NCBI RefSeq assembly: GCF_027595985.1
Contig: NC_073311.1
Location: 49,328,463-49,392,462 of the forward strand
Reading direction: 5' to 3'
Length of the DNA: 64,000 nucleotides
Source: Sorex araneus
Lineage: Eukaryota; Chordata; Mammalia; Eulipotyphla; Soricidae
Under the pieces are notes generated by a model, which saw only the letters and a program-made list of their open reading frames with translations, searched no databases and had not been told where the DNA came from. A program made the translations under genes and the position numbers. This document shows positions 38,701-52,700 of this stretch, one piece after another; within the stretch, counting starts at the first letter, position 1, and each line of letters begins with the position of its first letter.

Positions 38701-41700
38701 ATTTTTTTTGGGGGGGTAAAGCAATAGTACAGCGAGTAAGGCACTTGTCTTGGATGTGCCTGGCGTGGGTTCGGTCCCCAGCATCCCATATGGTCCCCTA
38801 AACACCACCAGAAGTAATTCCTGAGTACAGAGCCAGAAGTACCCTTGAGCATTGCTGGGTGCGATAAAAAATTGGAAAAGACTCCGAATATTTTTAATTT
38901 TACCTCATATTTGGTTGTAATTGAAATAGAAAACAAGCAATGTATCTGCCAAGTCTTGTATTTGCTTTCTATTTTGTCCAATATATTAACATTTCTCTGG
39001 TTATCATAAAAGTAGATGGCAGATACAATATTCACACATTCCTTAACATTTCCCACTCTCCTTCGCAACTAGGACAAAAGTGATACACTGCCTTTGTACC
39101 GAAAACTATAGCAATTGCCAGGATCATCAACTTTAAGAAGAACCTTAGATTTCAAGGTATCTCTGCCTATTTGGCAAGGAGGTCAAAAGGGTATAGGGAA
39201 GGAGAGAAGTCTAAAACCTAGAAGTCAAAAATTTTACTTTTTCAGGGCAATTATCATGTGAAGAAAATTTAGCAAAAAAAAAATTACCAAGAACACAAGA
39301 CCCGATACTTAGAAAAATTAACTTTTATACCAACCCAATTCAATAAAGACTCTATTCTTCCTTACCTGCAGCACCAAATCCCATTGCTCCTGGTAGCATC
39401 GGTGCTCCTGGTGACGCCCCGGAAGCTATGGGTGGCCCAGGAGGTCCTGGGACAGGCAATCGACCCATCATCGGTATGGGTCGTGGATCAAAGAATCCTC
39501 CTTGAGGTGACTGACAAAAACGCGGCTTGTATATTTTTGAGTTGGTAAAAATATTGAATCCAGAAAACTGAAAGAAAGATGATTATCAAATATGTTAGGA
39601 GCGCAGTCTTCAGACTGGACTGTTTTCTTGCATTTGTATTATATTTTCAGTACTATTGTATACATACATAGTTCCTATGATCATCATAAAAATTCCACAC
39701 AATAGAGAGCATAAAGCTGCTTCATAAATATGAGAAAAAAACTGTCATTGCCATCCCGTTGCTCGAGTGGGCACCAGTAACATCTCCATTGTGAGAATAG
39801 TTTGTTACTGTTTTTTTTTTTTATTAGTGAATGAATCACTGTGAGACAAAGTTACAGACTTACAGGTTTTCGTGCTTACGTTTCAGTCATGCAATGATCG
39901 AGTACCCATCCATCCACCAGTGCCCATTTTCTACCACCAATTTTTTTCTACCACCAATGTTCCCAGCATCCCTTTCACCACCCCCACCCTATCTCCTTCA
40001 CCCCACCCTGCCTCTGTGGCAGGGCATTCTCTTTTGCTCTCTCTCTCTCCTTTTGGGTGTTGTGGTTTGCTACAGAGGTATTAAGTAGGCATCATGTTCA
40101 GTCTATAGTCTATTTTCAGCCCGTATCTCCCATCCCTAGTGGGCCCGCCTAGCACCCTTTGCTTGGTGATCCCTTCTCTATCACAATGCGATCCCTATAA
40201 AGATACCCATGACGTTCTTCAAGGAAGTGGACTAAACACTCCTAAAATTCATATGGAACAACAAACCCCCACGAATAGCTAAAGCAATTTTTGTGAAAAA
40301 GAAGATGGAAGGCATCACCTTCCCCAATATCAAGTTCTACTACAATGCAATAATAATTAAAATGGCATGGTACTGGAACGAAGGCAGAGCAGTAGACCAA
40401 TGGAACAGGGTAGAATACCTTTACACACAACCTCAAATATATGATCATCTAATCTTTGATAAGGGAGCAAGAAATGTAAAGTAGAGCAAGGAAAGCCTCT
40501 TAACAAACGGTGTTGGCAACACTGGACAGCTACATGCAAAAAAATGGGCTCAGACTTATACCTAACACCATGCACAAAAGTCAGCTCAAAATGGATTAAA
40601 GATCTCAACATCAGACCACAATCAATAAGGTATATTGAAGACAAGGTCGGCAAAACCCTCCACAGACATTGAAGCTACAGGTATCTTCAAAGAGGACTCG
40701 CCACTGACCAGGCAAGTGGAAATCGAGATAAACAAATGGGACTATCTTAAACTAAGAAGCTTCTGTACCTCAAAAGATACAGCGACCAGAATACAAAGAC
40801 AGTCTACAGAATGGGAAAGGATATTCACCCAATACCCATCGGATAAGGGGTTGATATCAAGGATTTATAAGGCACTGGTTAAACTCCACGAGAAGAAAAC
40901 ATCCAACCCCATCAGAAAATGGGGCAATGAAATGAACAGAAACTTTCTCAAGGAAAAAATCAGAATGGCTAAAAGGCACATGAGAAAATGCTCCTCATCA
41001 CTAATCATCAGGGGGATGCAGATCAAAACAACAATGAGATACCATCTCACACCACAGGGACTGGCCCACATCCAAAAGAAGAAAAGTGACCGGTGTTGGC
41101 ACGGATGTGGGCAGAAAAGAACTCTCCTTCCCTCCCTCCTTCCTTCCCTCCCTTCCTTTCCTCATTTTCTCTTTTTTAGGGATTGAATTTAAGACCTCAC
41201 ACTTTCAAGGTAAGTGCTCTACCACCAAGCTATAATCCTGGCCTCTTTATTAATTTCTTTTAACTAGCGTATCTCTGCATCTAAAATACATACACTGATG
41301 CCCATGTTAGTCTGATTCATCATTTTATTGTTGATTTTAGGCTCAGTGAGCTGTTAGCAGAGGAGAACTACGGACTCACCTATGCACAGTGGTCAGAAGT
41401 GTTAGGATTCAGGGTAGGAAAAAAGAAGCTGGGGACAATTGTTTAGGTGTGGTGTTGAAACATTGTATGCATACCATATTATCATTAGAAGTGTTTTAAA
41501 TCATGGTGCTTCAAGTAAAACAATAAACTTTTAAAAAAATAATAAATAAAGATTAAACGGCTAATAAAATAGTGTCCAATCCCTCCCTTCCCATAGATGA
41601 TTTTGGATTTTGGACATTCCAGAAAGGGGAAATTGCTCTCAATTATATTATTGACTTCCCTCAGAAACATGATGTTCTTGAAGGCATAAGGATAATTTTT

Positions 41701-44669
41701 GTTTATTTATTTTTTAGTGCATCAAAATAGCTTTTATTGAAAGAAATTCCTAGAGATGTGAGGGGAAAGAGAGAAATACACACTTAAGAGAGAACACAAA
41801 CTTGGAAGGAAAAGCCTACAAGGAGAATTTTCACTCAGGTCCCTTTTTGCAGAGTTTACAATCACAAGTTTGGTCAGTTTCTTTGTTACTAACCATTCTA
41901 GCCATACGTGATTTTCATACGCCACCATTAAAGTATTGGGCTGGAGCAATAACACAGAGGGTAGGGCGTTTGCCTTGCATATGGCTGACCCGGGTTCAAT
42001 TCCTCCGCGCCTCTCGGAGAACCCGGTAAGATACCAAGATACCTCGCCCGCACGGCAGAGCCTGGCAAGCTCCCCTTGGCGTATTTGATATGCCAAAAAC
42101 AGTAACAACAAGTCTCACAATAGAGGCGTTATTGGTGCCCGCTTGAGCAAATCAATGAGCAATGGGATGATAGTGACAGCCATAGTCTATGCTAAAAGAG
42201 ACATTTTTAAAGCACACGAGCATTATAAACCCATGTTTTGTTTGTGTTTTCTTAAGGAAAAGCTTCTTATGGTTCTTCTAAAAGGCTGCTTCTCCAAATT
42301 CATGTATTATTACTTACTCAGTCAAGAAGTGCTCAGAGGGGCTGGAGCGATAGCACCGAGGGTAGGGCATTTGCCTTGCACGAGGCCAACCTGGGTTAGA
42401 TTCCCATAATCCCATATGGCCCCCTGAGCACCGCCAGGAATAATTCCTGAGTGCAGAGCCAGGAGTAACCCCTGAGCATTGCATGGTGTGACCCAAAAAG
42501 AAAGAGAAAAGTGCTCAGAATGTGAATGACTCACATAATGGCTACTGTCCTGTTCTTACCTTTCCAAAGATGTTAGAAACACAAAACCATTTTGCTTTGT
42601 CTTTTGCACATGGAATTTCTTATAATCATTCCGAGGAGATGGTGACAGCACTAGCTAGTTTTGGGATCAACTCAGCTAAGGTTGTAGCCCTAAATATTTA
42701 GACTGCTCCTAATAATGCGGGAGAATACAAGCCTGAGAATTAGATGTATGCATAGTTCTTCATGCAGCTCAGCTTCTAAGCATTCCTGTATCTCTTGTAG
42801 CTTTGCTGGGGAGTGGTGGGAGGCAGACAGGATTGCACTCTGCAGCTTCTGAAGTCCCTTTGTTCACCTTAACCAAGAGTTACACATCAACTTTTTGTTT
42901 TTATTTTTTTTTTTAAAGAATTACCTCAATGAGGGTGTGAACATCGTCTTCATCCAGGATCTGCTTCGGCATGTAAATGATTCCATTGTGATTTATGTCC
43001 TCTGCAACGATGCAGTTTTCATTATTGAGAATTGCAGGATCCCTGGGTACAGGGTAAGGGATATCTTCCACAGGTAACAAATTATAGACCTGAAAAATGG
43101 AGAGAACAAAAGGAGCACTCTTGTTTTTTTTATTGTATTTTTAAGTGTGTTAGGACGAGTAGAGAGAGACTTCTAGAATCTCAGGGCTTGGACAAATGGA
43201 GACGTTACTAAGACTGCTCGAGAAATTCGATGATCAACGGAATGATTTTTAAGTGTGACGCTATTCACCATGTAGCTAAAAAAGTTAAGGGGTTTATTTA
43301 CTTCATATCCATCCCTATGCCAACATTATGAAAAGACTAAGATAATCATAAAGGAGATATTAAAGGGTTTGGATCCTAATTCATTTGTTGCACCAAAAAA
43401 ATGATTCCTATAGGAAAATGAAATTAATTAACCACCCAAATCTCAGAGTTCATTTGGGTTGTATAAGACAAGGGCAAGTGTTCTCTGTTTCCAAACCCAA
43501 AAGTCTACTTACATTTTTGTCACTTTACTAAATTTATGCTGGAGCGATAGCATAGTGGGTAGGGTGTTTGCCTTGCACACGGCCGACCAGGGTTCAATTC
43601 CTCCGTCCCTCTTGGAGAGCCTGGCAAGCTACCGAGAGTATCCTGCCCACACAGCAGAGCCTGGCAAGTTCCCTGTGGCTTATTTGATATGCCAAAAACA
43701 GTAACAGCAAGTCTCTCAATGGAGACGTTACTGGTGCCCACTCGAGCAAATCGATGAACAACGGGAGGACAGCGCTACTATATTTATGTAGTTTTGCTCT
43801 CTAGTACTAAAACAGATAAAGGGAAATTTAAATACTATATTTAAAATATTAATGATAAACTGAAATTTAACGTATTCTCTCGTGATTCTGCAGTCTATGA
43901 TACCCTTAGTGACAATTTGTCACTTAACAGTTCCAAAGATCTACTTTAAAAAGGGAGCAGGAAACGTAAGCAGCAGGGAAGTGTGAGGAGAGAAAAATGC
44001 GTATCAATCATAGTCTCATTAGCTAGAAAGAATAACCCTTTCAAATAGTTGAATCATTTTTCTTTTCCCATTTCATATACTTGAACTCTTACTATGTAAT
44101 AAACGTTCTTTATCACGAAGTCATATACTTGGCTTTAAATATACTATTTTAGGTTCACATTTAGATTAAAGAAAAAAGGTTTACTGGGAACCTAGAAACA
44201 AATTAATCCCGGTTTATTTTTACTCAGTGTAAAGCCATCCACCTATTCATATAGAGTTTAGGTAGTTAACTACCTTCAGGCCTCCTTAAGTATCTCCTAG
44301 CAATCTGGCTGTTTTCATCTGTTAGATAAGCTGCTATGACTACTTACTGCTATGCTTTCATCCTAGCTCTAATGCCCTCAAAATCAAGAGGGTCATTTTT
44401 ACCATCTTTACAGATATAAGTAAATTATTATTTCTGTTCCACCCCCAGCATCTCCCTACCTCCTCTACTACCACTTCATGTTACTTCATGGACTTTTCTT
44501 CTCTTTTCTTTTTAATTGAATCACAGTGAGATACACACTGTTCATATGTTCATCATACAAATGTGTTCATATTTTTGGGTGTCAGTAATATAAGGTTCCA
44601 ACGCCCATTCCTTCACCAGTGTACATTTCTACCACCTTGTCCCCAGTTTCCATCCTGCCCCACCCTCTG

Positions 44670-44721
<52 letters not shown>

Positions 44722-47700
44722 CTCCTCTTTCTCCTCTCTCTCCTCTCTTCTCTCTCTCTTTATCTCTCTCTCTTTCCTTTTGGGCATTATGGTTTAAAAT
44801 ACAGATACTGAATCTTTATCTACTTTCAACACTCAGTTTTTGTCCAGAGTGATTGTTTCTACTATTATGTTCAGTCTTTTCATCTTTATAACACTCCAGA
44901 TTTATTTTGACTTCAACACGTTGCTTCCATTCTTTATACTACCCCTCTATTAAGTGACAATCTAAGATACCCCGAATAAATAAATAAAAATCTGTGAAAT
45001 TATTTTTTAACCTCAACTTCCTGTTTATTCCTCTTATACTTACGAAAATTTAAAATTACTATATGCTTATATGCATTTATTGCTCATTTTAAGACCGCAC
45101 TAGACTCTAAGTCTACTTCCTCCATACCGCTCACCACTGGAAGTTTCCAGAGCAGTAGAATTCTGCAGTCAGGACACGGTGGCTATTTGTCTAATAAATA
45201 ATAGGACAGAAAGCCTGTAAATAAGATACTCATTGTGAAAGTATTTCATGAGAACAGACATCTTTCAAAGACAAGTTTGACTGGAAACTCTCTTCATGCA
45301 CATTCACATAAAACTAGTGAATATTTCACTCTTTCCCTCCCTGGATTTTAGGGACTGCAGAAAAATGACATTTCACTAAACACCTTGAAACGTGATGCAT
45401 TAGGAAGTGAGCATGAATGAAATTTGGCTGAAATTCTGCCTTTTCCATATGTTTGCCATTCACTTTCTATAGCAGCTTAGCATAACTGTTTCTTTCTTAA
45501 GCAAGGGTAATAATACCGCCTTAAAGAATGTACTCATTCATTAAAATATGTTGAATATCTTTTATAGAAAAGGTACTACTCTAGGCACATGATGGTAATG
45601 GTGAACAAGATTTTGCTTCTCCAAGAAATTTTATATCAGGGGCTGGAGTGATAGCACAGCGGATAGGGCGTTTGCCTTGCACGTGGCTGACCCGAGTTCG
45701 AATCCCAGCATCCCATATGGTCCCCTGATTACCACCAGGGGTGATTCCTGAGTGCATGAGCCAGGAATGACCCCTGTGCATCACTGGGTGTGACCCAAAA
45801 AAGCAAAAAAAAAAAGAAATTATTATATCAGAAATAAAATAAAATGATGTACGTAAGTCACTTTATGCACTACTGTCATAACAACTGAATTCCAACTCAA
45901 TCTATTACAGGATGTCTGACACTCAAAAGAACTTGAATTTAGCAGTTATAACTTTCCATTTCTAAAAATAGTCCTATCTAAGCATCTTTCAATAACGAAG
46001 ATTGAAGTGTGACTTACTGATTGAGGTGAGAGCTCGGCTTCAGGCTTCATCAGAAGGACACTCTGGTCTACTGCACGAAGGGCACAGAGGGAATTAGGGG
46101 AGCCAGTGACCTTAAGTTTGGTGTCTGAGGTTGGCAGGCCCTGGGCTGAGGAGAAACTCACATCCACCTGTAATGATGATATGATCATATTGCTAATGCT
46201 CTAATTTCCAAAATTTAAAGTCAAATAAATAAAATAAAATTTATCAAATTTATTTTTGCTTTTTAATATTTTATTGAGGTAACATTGTTTTGTTAAAAGC
46301 CATATCATGTAAGTTTTATGTAAAACATATAACGCAGTTATAAGACATGATTCAGCAATGATTATCATCAAAAGTCTTATTTGCATTCACCACCATATAA
46401 TTGACCTCTAACCTGTTTAACCCACCCCGACACCTTTTTCTTCTAGTAATCACCAAAATTTTCTCTATGTCTAAGAGCTTTTAGTGCTTGCTTATTGTCT
46501 TGAATTTTTAAAATTTCATATGAGTGAAAAAATAGGGCATTTGTCTTTCTCTTTCTGACTTGTTCCACACTCAACCCAATATCATCAAAGTCCTCTTATA
46601 TTATTGCCAATGGCATGACTCCATGATTTGTTTTGCTTTTTTTTGGTAGTCGAGTAGAACTAGTCTCTTCTCTAATTTTTCTCTGTTCATCATTTTTGTC
46701 CAGGGTTAAAAGGTGAATATGCCTAGGAAGTATCAGTTAATCACTTATGGAATAAACTAGGAGTGTGATTCCAGCAAATTCAGATTTTGCAATATTAAAA
46801 ATATATGCAAATATATGTATGTTTAAAATGCTTACAATACATGTGAATATTTAAATATGTGAAAATATATGTAAATTAAAATTTATGTATATAAAAAACT
46901 CACATATATATTTGATTAGGATACGCAAGATGGAGACAGAAGGATGAAAATTCATTTAAGCAGAGGCTTTCTGAGCTGGATTCCCAAGGTCTCTTGCACA
47001 GATACTTGTCAACAATACATTTTCGAACCTGTCTTTATAGATAACTCATTCATCACTCTAAGCTTCAAATGACTTCACAGACCTAGCAACATTTTTGCTT
47101 CAGCTTCATGACAGTCACCTGAAAAAGTCTTTCTAGGACAAAAGAACCCTGAATTTTTAAAAATATTTTAAAGATATTTCTTTGTTCTGTGAGAACTAAT
47201 AGATAAAGCTCTCTGTATATATGCCTTCCTCTTTCTTTTATAAGCATCAGAGAATTTCTTAAGCTCTCTTGGAAACTTCCTAACCTATGTAGAAGTAAAT
47301 TTTATTTTGTAACTCCATTTTATTTTGTAATTCTTAAATATTTACCCATTTCATCTCATATCTGATGTATAAATCATGGAGACCTCTTATTTGTTCCATC
47401 AGTATCAATCAGATTGAAATAGAATTCTGAATGGAAATAAAAACACATGCTAACAAAAAACATATGCCTTGACACAGCTATTCTTCATCATACTCTCCTT
47501 TTCTGATTAATATAAATGGTTTGCATAAGATTGTGAAATATCATATTCTGAGACAACTGAGACAACCAACTGACATTTCCCCCAGTTTGCAGTCACTTAA
47601 AGCAATGTACTTAAAGTGGAGTAGTCCTGCTTATCAGGACTAGGGATTTACTGAACACTTAAAAGAATTAGATATCCATTAAGCATCACATCCTGAAAGT

Positions 47701-49672
47701 GATAAAATTCAAAGATTCAAAGAACTGTGAAAGAAGATAAAAACTACAAAATAATGAAAAATTGTGAATGCTCTTTGAAATTTGATTTTTATTTTTTAAA
47801 AAAATAATTGACAAGTAAATCTATTGAGTCCCTATATTCATGTGAACATTTCCTGAATAAGCTAAACTTCATTTTATAAATAAAATATGACATTTTAGAA
47901 TTCAGTTATTGCAGTTTTGTTGGGTTACTTTCTATGTTCTTAACCTCACTGACTTGGATTAGCATAAACTAGTGTAGATTAAATTAAAAAATTGACATTA
48001 GGTAGTTGAATTTAACTGTGATAATCCTGGAATATGGTCTTACTGAACAAGTTGGATTCATGCATCATAAGATATATATGAAAATAGCTAGTTATACTAG
48101 AGATATAGTAGCATTCAATATGTTGTGAATATGACACATAATTCTATTTAAGATATATTTTTTAATTTTTAGAAATTTTAAGTTTAATAAAACACATTAT
48201 TTCTATGAACCAGTAAATTATCTGGAATTGAAATTATTTTAAATTGATATTCTAATAAATTGAATATATTATTAACAGAAAAGTGAATATGTTAGAGGAC
48301 ATTAGATGTTTTATGTATTTGGCAACCAAACAAAGAGTCTATTAAGGACTATGTTGGGAGTTTTTACTATGTTTAGTGATCAGTAGTATTTAGTGAATAA
48401 TTCTGTCTAACTAACAACTATGGGACTGGAGTGATAGCACAGTGGGTAGGGCGTTTGCCTTGCATGCAGCCAGCCAACCCAGGTTCAATTCCTCTGCCCC
48501 TCTCGGAGAGCCCAGCAAGCTACCGAGAGTATCCCGCCTGCACGGCAGAGCCTGGCAAGCTACCCTGGCATGTTCAATATGTATGCAAAAACAGTAAGAA
48601 ATCTCATAATGGAGACGTTACTGGTGCCCGCTCTAGCAAATCAATGAACAACGAAACGACAGTGCTAACCAACAACTAAATTTTAAAATATTTTGTGTAT
48701 ACAAAGTATATATTTAAGAAATACATGAATGCATTATAAATAGAAAAGTTTTCTCAGTTTTTCCAACAAATATTGGAAAAAATATCAAAAGTATATTGAT
48801 TTGATTTGAGGGAACTTGAAGAGACACATCCGCTCTATTCTTTTCATTGTCCTATACTAGTGTCTAACTACAGGGTTCTGAGTTTTTTAACTTCAGTAAA
48901 TCTCTTCTAAGTTCTTATGAAAATTTTGAAAATCAGTTTTTTCCTAAGTTAGGAAATATTCACTGGCATTATTTTTTTCATAGCTTATCTCTGCATCCAA
49001 GTCATGAGATATCAACGGTATTTTCCTTAAGTTTATTGGGCTTTTGTTTCCAGTAGTTTTATGGTGTCTATGGACTTCTCATGTTTATACCAGACTACTG
49101 CTAGAAATAGTAAATAAGATATATGCACTCCTATGTTCATTGCAGCACTACTCACAATACTCAAGATAAAGAAAACGTTGGGCTGTTTCCATATCTTGAG
49201 TATTGTTCTCAAGGCCTGTGATTAGATAAAGAACATAGGTTTATCAAGCGGTGTCATTATACATATCTTTATCTAATCAGATATATGTATTTATCACATA
49301 TATGTATATGTGTACACAATGGGATGCCACTCAGTCATTAATAAACATGAAATTTTGCCAGTATGACAATACAGATATGCCTTGAGGGGACTACAGTAAT
49401 TAAATTGTCTCAGGAGAAGACAAATAATTCTGATTTCACACATTTGTGTAGTATGATAAAACAAGGAAAACAAAAAGTCCAAACATACAAACAAATCTTT
49501 AGATTCTGGTAACAGAATGATGGTTTCCAGTGGGCAATAGGATTTCAGAACATGTAGAGGAGATCAATAGATTGACCGTGGATGGTAACAGGAGAAGTTT
49601 TGGTGAATGGTGATGACATTATGCACTGGGGCAGTAAAAATCAATGTTAAAAAATTCCACTGGAAAATAGCT

Positions 49673-49710
<38 letters not shown>

Positions 49711-52700
49711 ATTTGTATGCGTGTTAGGAATATGCTGAGATGAAACTCATGGAGTATTTTGTGAAGCGTCATTTTTAGTTGAAGATCAAGGAACAAAAAA
49801 TCCAAAGTTAAGAGTTAATAATTTATGATGGAATAAAACTTGAGTTACATGTGAATTTGAAGAAAAAACCCAAGACACTTAAAAGATGTGTTTGGTCTTT
49901 AAACTTTACCACTTTAGACTGTACCACTAGAATCCGGAGGAATTCCACCACTCTTCCTTTGTGGAGGTACTTTGAAGGAAAGTTTTGGGAGCAATCAATG
50001 GCAGTCTTTGTATGTCAAAAGGTTTTTGATATACATTTCATTTCTTTTCATACTTCCAAATGGAGATAAATAAAAATATTGGACCTACACTGAAAACTCA
50101 CCTTATTGGCAAAACACTTTTCAATATCAAGTTTCAGAGTATCTGCGATCATTTCTCCATCAGGTAGAACAGTATAAATAAGCAAAGTTGCTTTAGGAGC
50201 AATGTCTAATCCCACTTGGATGGAGAAAGAAAATACCCCTTTCACTGAAAAATGAAGAGAGTTCAAGAATAAAGATTATTACAAAGGTAAAGTTCTCAAT
50301 TTTATAAAGAACAGTTTTTGGTTTATTTAACCCCTTGGGTATAGATTTGGTTAAAAATTGTTTATGTAACAGATTTAATATTTTGGGGAATAAAATATTA
50401 AACAAAAGCAGTATATTTTATTACAACTGATACCAGTTACTCTAAAAACCAATACACATGTTAAATATTTTCCCAACTTAAGTGAGTTAGACTCCTAACC
50501 TCCACTTAGGCGAAATAAGTGCATGATGAATCTCAGTCATCAAATGTATTGAAGGGCTTAATTTACTGATATCTGTATTATACTGAAGAAAGAAATGAAT
50601 TGCATTTGAACGATTGTGCATGTAGCAGTAATATATGATGGACTAATAAATTTTCCCTAATGATGCAGGTTAGATCCTTCATTTCCTGTGCTTAACTAGG
50701 AAAGAATTTAAGTGCATCTCAATTTTTTTTTTTTTTTTTTGCTTTTTGGGTCACACCCAGCAATGCACAGGGGTCACTCCTGGCTCATGCACTCAGGAAT
50801 CACCCCTGGCGGTGCTGAGGGGACCATATGGGATGCTGGGATTTGAACCCGGGTCGGCCTCGTGCAAGGCAAACGCCCTACCCGCTGTGCTATCACTCCA
50901 GCCCCAAGTGCATCTCAATTTTTAAACTTAAAAGTTATTTAATTAAAAAATCAAGGAGAAAATCTCTAGACATCTTTAGTTATCTCTGTGATCCAAGTCA
51001 GCACAATTTGTATTTTATACATGAGGATAATTCAAAGAATGCAATCTAATCTTTGCCCTCAGAGAAGAGCTATAGGTGAAAATAATGATATGTAAAAATA
51101 ACGTGTACCTTTGATTTCTATAAAAGAAGAACTTTATGTATTTACTTTAGTGGATGCTTTATACATGAATTACATAGTACTTATATAATGTTTCTAGCAT
51201 ATTTTTTCACAAACATTTGATCTTAGATCTAAGGACCAAGTTTGATCTTTGTAGCATGATTTGTAAACAAAAAATATAGCCTTCCTCTATTTTGGAAGCT
51301 CTGAATCAATTTGTGGTGAAATACACACACACAAATTGAAATGATAATACTGAAAAAATGCAAAGATGCATTTCTGAGGCTAGAAATATGGGCATTAAGG
51401 ACTCTGCCAATTAGAAATTAGGAAGATATTTATGGAAAATGGATAAAAAAATATTCTGTCACTCCATGTTATAGAGTGACTGAAAGCTTAGCTGAATTGT
51501 ATCTTGCAGCAATTTGGTGGGCAGATAATATTAACAAAGAACTTGGATATTAGCCAAGAGATTATTTAGTATGTTGTTACTGGCACTTAATTTGTATTCA
51601 TCTCTTCCAAGCATGAGCCACTCAATAGTATATGCTGGTGTCACAGTGTTAAGAAATGTATTAAAGCTTAGCTTTTTTTATTACTATGTAAAATGTTAGA
51701 AATAAGAGAGAAACTAGAATTGCTAACCTAAAAGGAACTAATACTTGGTCATTTGTAAAAATTTTAAATTTATTCATATTACAAAGGACAAAAATGTTGA
51801 CTTTGATTCTTAGAAAATTGTGTTTGTGAAAAGCCAGTATAAATGAACAACCATTTGCTAATATTTTGAGAACATTAAAATATCAGAGTATTCAATCACA
51901 ATTGAGGATTTGAAGAGCTTATATGTGACCCTAAATTATACCAACAACAGTTCTAAACACAGAACTAATTATTCAGGAGAATCTATGGATAAGATTCTTA
52001 TTGAATGGAGTAAATCACTGTAACACACAGCAGATCCAAATAGTTTCTAAGGAATTTACATGAGAAGAAACTGTATTGGCTAAAAGGAAAGAGATAACAT
52101 AAAATGAAGAAAAATGTTGGTTTGCCAAGTTCTACAGGCAGGAAACATAATGATAAAACAAGTCAACTGCAAACACATACTTTCTTAATGAAAAAAAGAA
52201 AGAATGATTCTCCTAGTGGAGACTAGAGTTGAGAGAGCAACAGGTACTATTATAGAATTTGGGGAGGGGGGATTATAAGGAAAGTAACTAATCAGTTCAT
52301 CAATTCATTGAAATCTAATGTCTGCTCATTTGAATTTTAATATTTCTCATGACTGATGACTATTTTGGTCTTAGACTTAATTGTACTTTAGGCCTCACAA
52401 ACACCCACTTTAAATGAATTCACTGACGATATTTGGAATTTTTAACTGATGAAACATCAAAATTTGGATTTGAGTCAAAGCTATAGTTCTGGGTTGGAGC
52501 AGGTAGGGTGTTTGCCTTGCACACGGTCAGCCAGGGTTTGATTCCTCCACCCCTCTCAGAGAGCCCGGCAAGCTACTAAGAGTATCTCTTCCACATGGCA
52601 GAGTCTGGCAAGCTCCCCCTGGCATATTCGATATGCCAAAAACAGTAACAAGTCTCACAATGGATACGTTACTGGTGCCCACTTGAGCAAATTGATGAGC

